DNA of 61,264 nucleotides, from assembly GCA_016192435.1 (NCBI GenBank), contig JACPUD010000082.1, forward strand, positions 51,750 through 113,013, read 5' to 3'. The notes below the pieces were generated by a model. It was given only the letters and a program-made list of their open reading frames with translations. It was not told the origin of the DNA and made no database searches. Positions 23,566 to 33,497 of this stretch are shown here, piece by piece (within the stretch, counting starts at the first letter, position 1; each line of letters opens with the position of its first letter). This stretch comes from Rhodocyclales bacterium. GTDB lineage: Bacteria > Pseudomonadota > Gammaproteobacteria > Burkholderiales > Rhodocyclaceae. Made by a program: the position numbers and the translations under genes.

Positions 23566-25068
23566 ATGAACCGCCCCCGCTTTCTGCTGGCCCTGGATCA
23601 GGGCACTTCGAGTTCGCGCAGCATCGTCTTCGACACCCGGGGCCGCATCGTAGCCGTCGCGCAACGGGAATTCCGCCAGATATTTCCCCAGCCCGGCTGG
23701 GTCGAACACGACCCGCAGGAAATCTGGGCCGGCCAGCTCGCCACGGCGCGGGAAGCGCTGGCCAAGGCCGGCATCGGCGCCGTCGAAGTGGCCGCGATCG
23801 GCATCACCAACCAGCGCGAAACCACCCTGGTGTGGAATCGCCGCAGCGGCGAAACCCTGGGCAATGCCATCGTCTGGCAGGACCGGCGCACCGAACCGGC
23901 CTGCGCCGCGCTGCGCGAGCGCGGCTGCGGAGCCATGGTGAGGGACAAGACCGGTCTGGTCATCGATGCCTATTTCTCCGGCACCAAACTGAAATGGATA
24001 CTCGACAACGCCCCGGGCGCACGCACGGCGGCCCGTCGCGGCGAGCTGGCCTTCGGCACCATCGATACCTGGCTGGCCTGGCAACTGACGGGCGGCGCCG
24101 TCCATGCCACCGATGTCAGCAACGCCTCGCGCACCCTGCTGTTCAACATTCATCGCAACGCATGGGATGACGAATTGCTGGAACTGCTGGATATTCCGCG
24201 CGAAGTCCTGCCCACGGTTCACGCCTCCAGCCATCTCTATGGCCATACCCTGGCCGAACTGTTCGGTACGCCGATCGCCATCGGCGGTATCGCCGGCGAC
24301 CAGCAAAGCGCGCTGTTCGGTCAGGCCTGCTTCAGCGCCGGCCTGGCCAAGAACACTTACGGCACCGGCTGCTTCATGCTCATGCACACCGGTGAGCGCT
24401 GCCTCGCCAGCAGCAACGGGCTGATCGCCACCCGCGCCGCCCAGGCCTCTGCCGCGCCGCAGTTCGCCCTCGAAGGCAGCGTGTTCATCGGCGGCGCCGT
24501 GGTGCAGTGGTTGCGTGACGGTCTCAAGGCGATCGAGGGCAGCGCGGCCATCGAGACTCTGGCAGAAAGCGTGCCCGACAGCGGTGGCGTGATCTTCGTG
24601 CCGGCCTTCACCGGGCTCGGCGCGCCTTACTGGAAGCCCGACGCGCGCGGCGCCATCCTCGGCCTGAGCCGCGGCACGACCGTGGCGCACATCGCGCGCG
24701 CAGCGCTGGAAAGCATCGCCTTCCAGAGCGCAGCACTGTTGCAGGCGATGGGCCGCGACCTGGCGGACAGCGCCGCGGTGACGGAACTGCGCGTCGATGG
24801 CGGCGCCTGCGTGAACAACCTGCTGATGCAGTTTCAGGCCGATCTGCTGGGCATTCCCGTGGTGCGGCCGCAAGTCATCGAAACCACGGCGCTGGGGGCG
24901 GCGTATCTGGCCGGCCTGTCCTGCGGTGTTTATGCCGGTGTCGACGAACTCGCGGCGCACTGGCAGGCAGAACGGGTTTTCCATCCGACCATGTCGCGCG
25001 AACGCGCCAACGCGCTGATGCAGCGCTGGGAACATGCCGTGGCGCAGACGGTGCTGCCGGCACCGTAG
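23566..25068 (+). CDS. glpK: Glycerol kinase
   Basis: A 500-residue FGGY kinase, full length. It begins [20 protein letters not shown] (phosphate-binding region). [60 protein letters not shown] and [17 protein letters not shown] are characteristic of GlpK. It phosphorylates glycerol to sn-glycerol 3-phosphate with ATP. The ATG has GCAGGAG seven bases upstream. No glpD, glpF or glpR is adjacent, so it stands alone. Its stop codon lies inside a small inverted repeat that opens a repeat cluster. Confidence 0.97.
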   Translation: MNRPRFLLALDQGTSSSRSIVFDTRGRIVAVAQREFRQIFPQPGWVEHDPQEIWAGQLATAREALAKAGIGAVEVAAIGITNQRETTLVWNRRSGETLGNAIVWQDRRTEPACAALRERGCGAMVRDKTGLVIDAYFSGTKLKWILDNAPGARTAARRGELAFGTIDTWLAWQLTGGAVHATDVSNASRTLLFNIHRNAWDDELLELLDIPREVLPTVHASSHLYGHTLAELFGTPIAIGGIAGDQQSALFGQACFSAGLAKNTYGTGCFMLMHTGERCLASSNGLIATRAAQASAAPQFALEGSVFIGGAVVQWLRDGLKAIEGSAAIETLAESVPDSGGVIFVPAFTGLGAPYWKPDARGAILGLSRGTTVAHIARAALESIAFQSAALLQAMGRDLADSAAVTELRVDGGACVNNLLMQFQADLLGIPVVRPQVIETTALGAAYLAGLSCGVYAGVDELAAHWQAERVFHPTMSRERANALMQRWEHAVAQTVLPAP

Positions 25069-25147
25069 CGCCATCCGCTACGGCGAGGAGAGCGTCTTTT
25101 GCTCGACCGCCTTGTAGCGCAGTTGTTTCATCAGCGCCAACTCTTGG
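25063..25147. repeat. Repeat cluster after glpK: inverted repeat, repeat A and repeat B
   Basis: CCGTAGCG (25063-25070) and CGCTACGG (25076-25083) form an 8-bp inverted repeat with a 5-nt loop. Next comes a repeat-A copy (CGGCGAGGAGAGCGTCTTTT), matching the two tandem units at 41022-41131, then a short repeat-B piece (25131-25147, TCAGCGCCAACTCTTGG). No T tract follows the hairpin. Confidence 0.65.
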
Positions 25148-25161
25148 TCGAGCCGAGGCGG

Positions 25162-25767
25162 CTAACCGCCGCGCCGGGTTTCCTGCAGCGTCTTCAGTTC
25201 GGGCAGCTTGAGCCGGCGCCGGTCCGGCTCGACGGCGGTCAGCGCCTCGACCTCGCGCAGCGTGCCGTGGCAGCGTCTGACCAGATCGTGATAGACACTC
25301 GTGCCTTCGATTTTCCAGGCCATTTCCAGCTCGGTCAGTTCGCGCATCACCTTGGCCGGCACGCCGGCGGCCAGCATGCGCGGCGGGATTTCCATGCCGG
25401 CCTTGACGAAACTCTGCGCCGCGACAATCGCTGATTCGCCGACCACGGCGTTGTCCATCACCACCGCATTCATGCCGACCATGCCGTTCTTGCGCACGAT
25501 GCAGCCGTGCAGAATCGCGCCGTGGCCGATGTGGCCGTCTTCCTCAACGATGGTATCGCTGCCGGGAAAGCCGTGCATCACGCAGCAGTCCTGCACGTTG
25601 GCGCCGACGCCGATGAACAGCCGGCCGAAGTCGCCGCGCAAGCTGGCGCAGGGCCCGATGTAGGCCCGCGCTCCGACCACCACATCGCCGATCAGCACCG
25701 CCGACGGATGCACGAAGGCTGCCGGGTCAACCACCGGCACGATGCCGTCGATCTCATAAACTTTCAT
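25162..25767 (-). CDS. paaY: PaaY-type gamma-carbonic-anhydrase-fold protein / thioesterase
   Basis: A 201-residue left-handed beta-helix protein. Hexapeptide repeats run from about residue 10 ([28 protein letters not shown]) with metal-ligand-type His residues in [22 protein letters not shown]. PaaY proteins are known as thioesterases in phenylacetate catabolism that remove dead-end CoA esters. It lies 39 nt downstream of paaN on the same strand, supporting paaY over a generic gamma-class carbonic anhydrase. The C-terminal ~30 residues ([17 protein letters not shown]) match the PaaY-like tail. Confidence 0.88.
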   Translation of the reverse strand: MKVYEIDGIVPVVDPAAFVHPSAVLIGDVVVGARAYIGPCASLRGDFGRLFIGVGANVQDCCVMHGFPGSDTIVEEDGHIGHGAILHGCIVRKNGMVGMNAVVMDNAVVGESAIVAAQSFVKAGMEIPPRMLAAGVPAKVMRELTELEMAWKIEGTSVYHDLVRRCHGTLREVEALTAVEPDRRRLKLPELKTLQETRRGG

Positions 25768-25806
25768 TGCTCCGCGCTCCGTTCCTGATTCGTCACCGAA
25801 CGCGGA

Positions 25807-27465
25807 TCATACGTGGCGCCGGCTCTGCACCACGAAGAAACGGCTGGCGACAAAGGCGCTGTCGGTCAGGCAGGCATTCGCCGCCGGGTTGGCGCCAGTG
25901 GCGTGGAAGTCGGAAAAACCGGCAGACTGATTGACGAAGACACCCCCGGTGAGATTGATCGACAGCGCCACGCCGACGCGCAAGGCCGCTTCCTCGGCGT
26001 GCTCGACGACCAGCGGATTGGTCGCATACACGGCAAAGGTGATTGCGCCCTGCTCGCGGATCACGCGCTCGGCCGTGGCCAGGCTTTGCGCCGCGGTCGC
26101 GGTTTCGACCACCAGCGTGATCGGGCCGAAGCGCTCTTCCATGTAGGTGCGCTCGTCGCTGGCCTCCACCCTGAGGATCAGCGGGCTGCGCACGCGGGCC
26201 TCGGGCCATTGCGGGTGAGCGACGGCGCCCGACGCGCGCAGCACCTCGCCGAGTTCGTGGGCGGCTTCGAGGCGCGCCAAGGTGGCCGGCGACTGGATGG
26301 CGCCCAGGATCTCGACGGCACGCGCCGGATTTTCGAGGAACTGCGACACTGCGTTGGCCAGATCGCGGCCGAACTGTTCGGCGGACACCACGCCGTCCGG
26401 GATTTTCACGCCTTCGCGCGAAACGAAAATCGTCTGCGGCGTGGTACACATCTGCCCCGAATACAAGGACAGCGTGAAGGCGAGGTTTTTCAGCATCGCC
26501 GGGTAGTCGTCGATCGAATCGACCACGATGCAATTCACGCCGGCCTTTTCCGTATATACCATCGCATGCCGGCAATGCTCTTCCAGCCAGTTGCCGAAAT
26601 CCGGGCCGCCGGTGTAGTCGATCAGGCGCACCTCGGGATTCAGCGCGACGTCCTTGGCGACCGGCGCCGCCGCGTCGTCGACCAACAGGCTCACCAGGTT
26701 CGGGTCGAAGCCGGCCTCTTTCAGCACCTGGCGCGCCACCGCGACGCTGATCGCGAGCGGCAGGATCACCGTTGGATGCGCCTTGACGATGACCGGGTTG
26801 CCAGTCACCAGGCTGGCAAAGATTCCGGGGTAGCCGTTCCAGGTCGGGAAGGTCGAACAGGCGATGACCAGTGCCACGCCGCGCGGCACGACGGTGAACT
26901 TCTTTTCCATTTTGAGCGGCGGATTCTTGCCCTGCGGTTTTTCCCAGAGCGCAGTCTCCGGCACCTGCTTCATTTCCCGCCAGGCGTAGGCCACGGCTTC
27001 GAGGCCGCGATCCTGGGCGTGCGGGCCGGCGGCCTGGAAGGCCATCATCAGTGCCTGGCCCGTGGTGTGCATCACCGCATGGGCCATCTCGAAACTGCGG
27101 GCATTCAGCCGCGTCAGGATTTCGGCGCAAACGCCGGCCCGGGTATCCGGCCCGGCCTTGATCCAGGCCGGCATGGCGGATTTGGCTGCCGCAACAAGCG
27201 CGTCGGAACTGCAACGCGGGTAGGAAATGTCGAGCCGCAGGCCGTAGGGCGAGACTTCCGCGCCGCCGCGGTCGATCACGCCCGGTTGATCCAGATAGAA
27301 CTGCGCGCCGCGATAGGCCTCGAAGGCCTGGCGTCCGTCCTCGATCGCCGTGTCGCCGTAAACCCGCGGATTCTCGGCATAGGGACTCCAGTAGCCGCGC
27401 GCTTCGATCGCGGCAACGGCCTGCTGCAGCAGGGTCTGATGTTTCTCGAACAGGGGATGGGGCAT
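25807..27465 (-). CDS. paaN: PaaN aldehyde dehydrogenase of phenylacetate catabolism
   Basis: A 552-residue aldehyde dehydrogenase from ATG 27465 (MPHPLFEKHQTLLQQ); the frame extends further upstream only as a shadow of the flavodoxin gene. It shows VIACSTFPTWNGYPG, VIVKAHPTVILPLAI, the catalytic Cys in LYSGQMCTTPQTIF, and ERFGPITLVVET near the C terminus. This is the long PaaN type without the MaoC hydratase fused in PaaZ. It should oxidise the ring-opened semialdehyde-CoA of the aerobic phenylacetyl-CoA pathway. It is followed by paaY and preceded at 69 nt by a frameshifted flavodoxin gene, with the rest of the cluster divergent. Confidence 0.92.
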   Translation of the reverse strand: MPHPLFEKHQTLLQQAVAAIEARGYWSPYAENPRVYGDTAIEDGRQAFEAYRGAQFYLDQPGVIDRGGAEVSPYGLRLDISYPRCSSDALVAAAKSAMPAWIKAGPDTRAGVCAEILTRLNARSFEMAHAVMHTTGQALMMAFQAAGPHAQDRGLEAVAYAWREMKQVPETALWEKPQGKNPPLKMEKKFTVVPRGVALVIACSTFPTWNGYPGIFASLVTGNPVIVKAHPTVILPLAISVAVARQVLKEAGFDPNLVSLLVDDAAAPVAKDVALNPEVRLIDYTGGPDFGNWLEEHCRHAMVYTEKAGVNCIVVDSIDDYPAMLKNLAFTLSLYSGQMCTTPQTIFVSREGVKIPDGVVSAEQFGRDLANAVSQFLENPARAVEILGAIQSPATLARLEAAHELGEVLRASGAVAHPQWPEARVRSPLILRVEASDERTYMEERFGPITLVVETATAAQSLATAERVIREQGAITFAVYATNPLVVEHAEEAALRVGVALSINLTGGVFVNQSAGFSDFHATGANPAANACLTDSAFVASRFFVVQSRRHV

Positions 27466-27533
27466 TTGGGATCTCCGGGGGAAGGGCTGCTTTTCTATAT
27501 TGGATGCTTTTTGCAGCAAGGCAAGATCGGGGC

Positions 27534-27982
27534 TCAGAGCATCGTGACCCATTCCTGGGCCCAGCTCAGCGCCTCTTCGTCGGGCAGCGGCTGGGTGCAG
27601 GCATCGATCTCCAGCCGCTCGCCGACCTTGCGCGCACCGCAGCGGGCGAACAAGGCATCCATGTCCTTGCCGGCCTTGCAGAAGGTCGCCTTGTAGGTCT
27701 GGTCGCCAAGCGCGACACGCCGTAGCGCAAGTAGGAAAGAGCCGGCGCCTCGACGCGCAGGCGTTCGGCCAGAAGAATGATGCTGTCGGGCAGTTCGCCG
27801 TCACCATGGGTCGCGGTGCACACCAGCACCACGTCGCGGCCGTCCAGTCCGGCGCTGCCGGCATCGGCGTCGCCCGCCACCTCGACTTCATGGCCGAGCG
27901 CGGGCAGATTGTCCGACAGATGGTCGGCACACATCTGGGCGTTGCCCGACTCGGTGCCGACGATGATCGGTATCTTGGCCAT
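27534..27982 (-). pseudogene. Flavodoxin gene broken by a one-base frameshift
   Basis: The frame from ATG 27982 reads MAKIPIIVGTESGNAQMCAD (FMN phosphate loop) and LVCTATHGDGELPDS, ending conserved sequence at SYLRYGV. After about 27720 the homologous sequence continues in another frame as ALGDQTYKATFCKAGKDMD and runs to WAQEWVTML at stop 27534. One missing base near 27718-27722 (expected YGVFALGDQ) accounts for the break: 449 nt instead of 450, for a normal 149-residue flavodoxin. By family it would pass electrons via FMN. It may be a real lesion, a programmed shift or an assembly error. It sits upstream of paaN on the same strand. Confidence 0.8.
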
Positions 27983-28183
27983 GATGACGTTTCCTCTAGA
28001 TCCCCGTAGCGCGGGATTGGTGACGTGATACATTTTCATTGTACCCTGCAGGCCTACACTGTGTCATAATTAATTTGATACTATTTAAACATTTCATGTT
28101 AATAATATTGTATCCCTTTACTGCGCGCCGCGAAATACTTCTATAGTCCGGACGCAGGGTACGGACACATCGTGGAGCGAGGC
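27983..28183. promoter_or_regulatory. AT-rich divergent promoter region of the paa cluster
   Basis: Between the divergent flavodoxin/paaN and PaaA-like/paaG units lies a sharply AT-rich stretch (about 28060-28115, with TAATTAATTTGATACTA and TTAATAATATTG), unlike the GC-rich surroundings. A partial dyad GTCCG...CGGAC occurs at 28147-28166. Individual promoter boxes cannot be chosen with confidence, but this is the obvious control region for both transcripts. Confidence 0.5.
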
Positions 28184-28976
28184 ATGCAGAAACAGGACAA
28201 GGATTTTCTCCAGCGCATCGCCGCCGGGCACAAGATCGGCGCGCCCGCGGACGACGCGCTGCGCTGCGCCGGGCAGCCGGTGCCCACCGGCTATCGCAGC
28301 GAGCCGATGCGCCTGGTGGTGGTCTTCGCCGATTCGGAACTGGCCGGCGCGGCAGGCTTCTGCCCGTTCATCAACCGCGGCCCCGGCCTGCGCGAACGCA
28401 TCGTCGCGGCGAAGATCGTCACCGAAAAGTACGTGCATGCCGAGATGGCGCTGAAGCTGCTGCAGCCCTTCGGCGTGAACCCCACGCTGTACGTGCGTTC
28501 CCACGCCTGGGATTCGCGCCTCGACCGCCACATCGATCTCGGCACGCGGCGCATCGGCGGCGACAAGCGGCTGAACGTGTTCCACTATCCGCTGGAAGGC
28601 TGGGAAGATGCGGTCGTCTTCAACATGCTGATGGGTGCCGCCACCGCGATCCAGCTGGCGGAAATGGCGCAGAGCTCTTACGCACCGCTGGCCGCCGCGA
28701 TCGCCCAGATCCTGCCGCGCGAACGGGACCATGCGCAGCTCGGCAAGTCCGGCGTCAGGCAGGCTCGAACGCGGCGGCAACCGGGCCGCCGTGCAGGCCG
28801 CGGTGAACTACTGGCATCCGCGCCTCGCCGCCACCTTCGGCCGCGTCGATTCGGATCATGCAGCGACCTACATCCAGTACGGCCTGCGCGGTCGCAGCAG
28901 CGCGGACATGCTCGCCGACTGGAATGCCCGGTCGGCCGCCGCGCTCGATCGCCTCGGCCTGAAGATACCCGACTGA
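28184..28976 (+). pseudogene. PaaA/PaaC-like diiron (ferritin-like) protein gene with a frameshift
   Basis: From ATG 28184 (MQKQDKDFLQRIAAG; GGAG six bases upstream) the frame encodes a phenylacetic-acid-catabolism-type helical protein with two ExxH diiron motifs, TEKYVHAEM and RERDHAQLG. After GKSGVRQ near 28760 the homologous sequence moves to the next frame (LERGGNRAAVQAAVNYWHP, LRGRSSADMLADWNARSA) and stops at 28976. Deleting one G near 28760 restores a 263-residue protein. It is a divergent relative of PaaA/PaaC, not either canonical subunit, and no paaABCDE set is in the window. The lesion may be real or an assembly error. paaG starts 19 nt downstream. Confidence 0.75.
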
Positions 28977-28995
28977 TCGCCACGGAGCCCTGCCG

Positions 28996-29784
28996 ATGAA
29001 CTACCAGCACATCATTTTCACGCTCGAGGGCGGCATCGCCCGCCTCACCCTGAATCGTCCCGACCGGCTCAACAGCTTCACCGCGGACATGCATCTGGAA
29101 CTGCGCGATGCGCTGGCGCGGACCCGCGACGGCGGCGCCCGCGTGCTGCTGCTGACCGGCGCCGGGCGCGGCTTCTGCGCCGGCCAGGACCTGGCTGACC
29201 GCAATGTCTCGGCCGGAGCCGATCCGGTCGACCTCGGCTACACCATCGAGACTTACTACAAGCCGCTGGTGCTGGCCCTGCGCAGCCTCGAAATGCCGGT
29301 GATCTGCGCCGTCAATGGCGTCGCCGCCGGCGCCGGGGCCAGCATCGCGCTGGCCTGCGACATCGTCCTCGCGGCGCGTTCGGCCTCGTTCATCCAGGCC
29401 TTCTGCAAGCTCGGCCTGGTACCCGATGCGGGCGGCACCTGGGCGCTGCCGCGCCTGGTCGGCACGGCCCGCGCCATGGGTCTGGCCATGCTCGGCGACA
29501 AGCTTTCCGCCGAGCAGGCCGCGGCCTGGGGCCTGATCTGGAAGTGCGTCGATGACGAGCAGTTGATGGCCGAAGCCGGGAAGCTCGCCACCCATTTCAG
29601 CAGCGCGCCGACCAAGGGCCTGGCGCGCACCAAGCAGGCGCTCTACGCCAGCAGCGGCAACAGCCTGGAACAGCAGCTCGAACTGGAGCGCGCCAGCCAG
29701 CAGGAACTCGGCTTCGGCCACGATTACCGCGAGGGCGTCGCCGCCTTCATGGAAAAGCGCAGTCCCAACTTCACGGGCGAATGA
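28996..29784 (+). CDS. paaG: 2-(1,2-epoxy-1,2-dihydrophenyl)acetyl-CoA isomerase (crotonase family)
   Basis: A 262-residue crotonase. Typical strings: IARLTLNRPDRLNSFT, GAGRGFCAGQDLADR (oxyanion hole), VNGVAAGAGASIALACDIV and the PaaG-like LGLVPDAGGTWALPRLVG with its acidic residue. By family it converts the ring epoxide of phenylacetyl-CoA to the oxepin-CoA. It overlaps the paaI start by 4 nt and lies in a paaG-paaI-thiolase run. Length and context favour PaaG over a generic enoyl-CoA hydratase. Confidence 0.9.
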   Translation: MNYQHIIFTLEGGIARLTLNRPDRLNSFTADMHLELRDALARTRDGGARVLLLTGAGRGFCAGQDLADRNVSAGADPVDLGYTIETYYKPLVLALRSLEMPVICAVNGVAAGAGASIALACDIVLAARSASFIQAFCKLGLVPDAGGTWALPRLVGTARAMGLAMLGDKLSAEQAAAWGLIWKCVDDEQLMAEAGKLATHFSSAPTKGLARTKQALYASSGNSLEQQLELERASQQELGFGHDYREGVAAFMEKRSPNFTGE

Positions 29785-30223
29785 TGAGCATGACACCGCA
29801 ACAGATTGCCGAGCGCTGCACCGAGATCATGTGGCCGGACGACCACGCCGCGCGCGGTCTCGGCATCGTCATCAGCAGCACCACGCCGGGTGGCGCCACG
29901 GTGAGCATGAAGGTGCGCCAGGACATGGTGAACGGCCATGGCATCTGCCACGGCGGCTTCATCTTCGCCGTGGCCGACACCAACTTCGCCTATGCCTGCA
30001 ACAGCTTCAACCACCGCGCGGTGGCGGCCGGCGTCGACATCAACTTTGTCGCTCCCGCCCATCTCGGCGATACACTGACGGCCGTTGGGCGCGCGCGCCA
30101 TCAGGGCGGCCGCAGCGGCATTTACGATATCGAGGTCACGAACCAGGACGGCAAGACCATTGCCGTGTTTCGCGGCCGTTCCACCCGCATCAAGGGCCAT
30201 TTCTTTGAAGAAGGCGAATCCGC

Positions 30224-30227
<4 letters not shown>
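29781..30227 (+). CDS. paaI: Hydroxyphenylacetyl-CoA thioesterase (hot-dog fold)
   Basis: A 148-residue hot-dog thioesterase. The segment MVNGHGICHGGFIFAVADTN holds the conserved Asn-Gly-His and catalytic Asp of PaaI enzymes. INFVAPAHLGDTLTAVGR and FRGRSTRIKG complete the fold. It frees CoA trapped in hydroxyphenylacetyl-CoA dead ends. Its start (ATGATGAGC) overlaps the paaG stop and its end overlaps the thiolase start (ATGA), so the three are translationally coupled. Confidence 0.92.
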
Positions 30228-31432
<1,205 letters not shown>

Positions 31433-31436
31433 GGCC

Positions 31437-32180
31437 CTGGCTGCCGACCACTTCTCGGGCCACGCCGCCGACTACGCGAAGGCGCGGCCCTCCTATCCAC
31501 CCGAACTGTTCGCCTGGCTCGCGCAGCAATGCGCCGACCGCAATCTCGCCTGGGATTGCGGCACCGGCAACGGCCAGGCGGCGCGGGCGCTGGCCTGGCA
31601 TTTCCAGCGCGTCCACGCCACCGATCTTTCCGCCGAGCAGGTGGCGCAAGCCGAGCCCCACCCGCGCATCGACTATCGCGCGGCGCCGGCCGAAGCCAGC
31701 GGACTGGCGGATCGCAGTTGCGACCTGGTGACGGTCGCCCAGGCCCTGCACTGGTTCTGCAACGAGACCTTCTACGCCGAGGTGAGGCGCGTGCTGAAAC
31801 CCGGCGGCCGGTTCGCCGCCTGGACCTACACGCTGCTGCGGGCCGAGCCGCAGCTCAACGCCATCGTCGAGGACTTCTACCGCAACACGGTCGGCCCCTG
31901 GTGGCCGCCGGAGCGGCGCTGGGTCGACCTCGGCTACCGCGAGATGCCCTTCCCTTTCGCCGAGATTGCCGCCCCCGGCTTCGAAATACGGCTGGAATGG
32001 AGCCTCGCCGACCTGCTCGCCTACTTGCGCACCTGGTCGGCGACCCAGCGCTACATCAGGGAACGCGGCAGCGACCCCTGTGTCGAACTCGGTGGGCGAC
32101 TGCGGGAGATCTGGCCGGACGCCGACGCCCGCAAGTCGATCATCTGGCCCATCGCTCTTCGCTGCGGGAGACTCGAATGA
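31437..32180 (+). CDS. SAM-dependent methyltransferase, probable CTG start
   Basis: About 247 residues of the Methyltransf_11 family: DHFSGHAADYAKARPSYP, WDCGTGNGQAARAL (SAM loop), VHATDLSAEQVAQAE, LVTVAQALHWF and VLKPGGRFAAWTY. The family N terminus (DHFSG) is encoded at about 31446, yet an in-frame stop lies at 31413-31415 and no ATG, GTG or TTG occurs before the GTG at 31641, which would delete the SAM loop. A CTG at 31437 with GAAAGG nine bases upstream is the best start. It overlaps msrA by 4 nt. The substrate is unknown, and so is any relation to phenylacetate. Confidence 0.75.
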   Translation: MAADHFSGHAADYAKARPSYPPELFAWLAQQCADRNLAWDCGTGNGQAARALAWHFQRVHATDLSAEQVAQAEPHPRIDYRAAPAEASGLADRSCDLVTVAQALHWFCNETFYAEVRRVLKPGGRFAAWTYTLLRAEPQLNAIVEDFYRNTVGPWWPPERRWVDLGYREMPFPFAEIAAPGFEIRLEWSLADLLAYLRTWSATQRYIRERGSDPCVELGGRLREIWPDADARKSIIWPIALRCGRLE

Positions 32181-32737
32181 ATACTGGAAATGCAACCTCA
32201 GTTGCCACCTCAGTTGCGACACTTGGCGGCGGCTGCTTCTGGTGCCTCGAAGCCGCCTTGGTGCAGCTCGCCGGGGTCGAATCGGTGGTCTCCGGCTATG
32301 CCGGCGGCGACCGGGAAAACCCCGACTACCATGCCGTATGTACCGGCCGCACCGGCCATGCGGAGGTCGTCGAGGTTCGCTTCGATCCTTCCGTGATCGA
32401 CTACCGTACGCTGCTGCTGGCGTTTTTCGCGATCCACGATCCGACCACACCGAACCGCCAGGGCAACGATGTCGGCAGCCAGTACCGCTCGGTGATCTTC
32501 ACCCACGACGATCAACAGGAAAGAATCGCCAGGGAATTGATCGCGGAACTCGCGGCCGCGAAAACCTGGCCCGCCGTCATCGTCACCGCCGTGTCGCCAG
32601 CGCCAACTTTCTGGCCGGCCGAGGACTACCACCAGAACTATTTCGCCAACAACCCGCAGCAGGGATATTGCCAGGCCGTCGTGGCGCCGAAGGCGGCCAA
32701 ACTGCGCAAGGTCTTTGCCGGACGCCTCAAGTCCTGA
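32177..32737 (+). CDS. msrA: Peptide methionine sulfoxide reductase A
   Basis: A 186-residue MsrA starting at ATG 32177, overlapping the methyltransferase stop. The catalytic motif GGGCFWCLEAAL is near residue 18; VVSGYAGGDRENPDYHAVC, GHAEVVEVRFDP, DVGSQYRSVIF and PAEDYHQNYF are all typical. It reduces methionine S-sulfoxide in proteins. A copy of repeat B lies inside it (32588-32616), encoding VSPAPTFW just before the conserved PAEDYHQ, so the gene tolerates the element in frame. Confidence 0.95.
   Translation: MNTGNATSVATSVATLGGGCFWCLEAALVQLAGVESVVSGYAGGDRENPDYHAVCTGRTGHAEVVEVRFDPSVIDYRTLLLAFFAIHDPTTPNRQGNDVGSQYRSVIFTHDDQQERIARELIAELAAAKTWPAVIVTAVSPAPTFWPAEDYHQNYFANNPQQGYCQAVVAPKAAKLRKVFAGRLKS
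32588..32616 (-). repeat. Interspersed short repeat B, copy inside msrA
   Basis: On the minus strand it carries the core AGTTGGCGCTGGCGACACGG, matching 28 of 29 bases of the copy in the ankyrin gene (39471-39499) although the two genes are unrelated. Confidence 0.75.
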
Positions 32738-32741
32738 CGGC

Positions 32742-33389
32742 CTATTCCGCGTCCGGCTGCAGGGCCGGCACCGCCTGCGCAAACGCCGGCAGCGTCAGGC
32801 AGTGCTGGTGTATGCGCATCACCGTCGGCACATGATCCAGCCGCGCCTTGAAGCGCTGGGCATTGAATATCTGCGGCACCAGGCAGATGTCCGCCAGGGT
32901 CGGGGTATCGCCATGGCAGCAGGCGCCGGTTTGGGGATCGCCGGCCAGCATGGCCTCGACCGTCGCCAGCCCGGTTTCCACCCAGTGGCAGTACCAGGCG
33001 TTGCGCTGCGCTGCGGTGACGCCCAGCGTCTGGCTCAGATACGCCAGCACGCGCAGATTGTTGAGCGGATGGATCTCGCAGGCGATCGCCAGCGCCAGCG
33101 CCCGCACCCGCGCCCGCCCGACCGCATCGGAGGGCAGCAGCGCGGGCTGCGGCCTGGTCTCGTCGAGGTATTCGATGATGGCCAGGGATTGGGTGAGGAC
33201 CGTGCCATCGTCTTCTTCGAGCACCGGCACCAGCGCAGCCGGGTTCATCGCCTTGAACGCCGCCGCGAACTGCTGCCCTCCGCCCTGCAGCAGATGCACC
33301 GGCACATACTTGTAATCAAGCTGCTTCAAGGCCAGCGCGATGCGCACGCGAAAGCTGGCGGAGCTGCGAAAGTAGCTATGGAGCTTCAT
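32742..33389 (-). CDS. maiA: Maleylacetoacetate isomerase-like glutathione S-transferase
   Basis: A 215-residue zeta-class GST starting MKLHSYFRSSASFRVRIAL, where RSSxSxRVR is the zeta-class glutathione motif. MNPAALVPVLEEDDG and LTQSLAIIEYLDE follow, then the helical C-terminal domain (DTPTLADICLVPQIFNA). By family it isomerises maleyl- to fumaryl-acetoacetate or -pyruvate using glutathione. ATG 33389 is preferred over 33395 because AGGA then has proper spacing. It lies near the FAH gene but is separated by a plus-strand FimV-like gene. Gentisate-type or homogentisate-type use cannot be decided. Confidence 0.88.
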   Translation of the reverse strand: MKLHSYFRSSASFRVRIALALKQLDYKYVPVHLLQGGGQQFAAAFKAMNPAALVPVLEEDDGTVLTQSLAIIEYLDETRPQPALLPSDAVGRARVRALALAIACEIHPLNNLRVLAYLSQTLGVTAAQRNAWYCHWVETGLATVEAMLAGDPQTGACCHGDTPTLADICLVPQIFNAQRFKARLDHVPTVMRIHQHCLTLPAFAQAVPALQPDAE

Positions 33390-33497
33390 GGCCATCCTGA
33401 AAAAATGCAATTTAAGGGGTTTGCACTCGCCTGCTCAGGCAAAGCAAGTGTCCATCGCTGAGTCTAGAATGACAGCACTATAGCGCCGCCCAATTCG

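Noticed and set aside
25063-25083. Hairpin at the glpK stop as a rho-independent terminator
   Set aside because: No run of T follows; it is better explained as part of the repeat-A family.
25813-27930. Long frames around paaN (plus-strand antisense, and an N-terminal extension to 27930)
   Set aside because: The extension overlaps the flavodoxin gene out of frame and has no PaaN homology; the antisense frame is a shadow.
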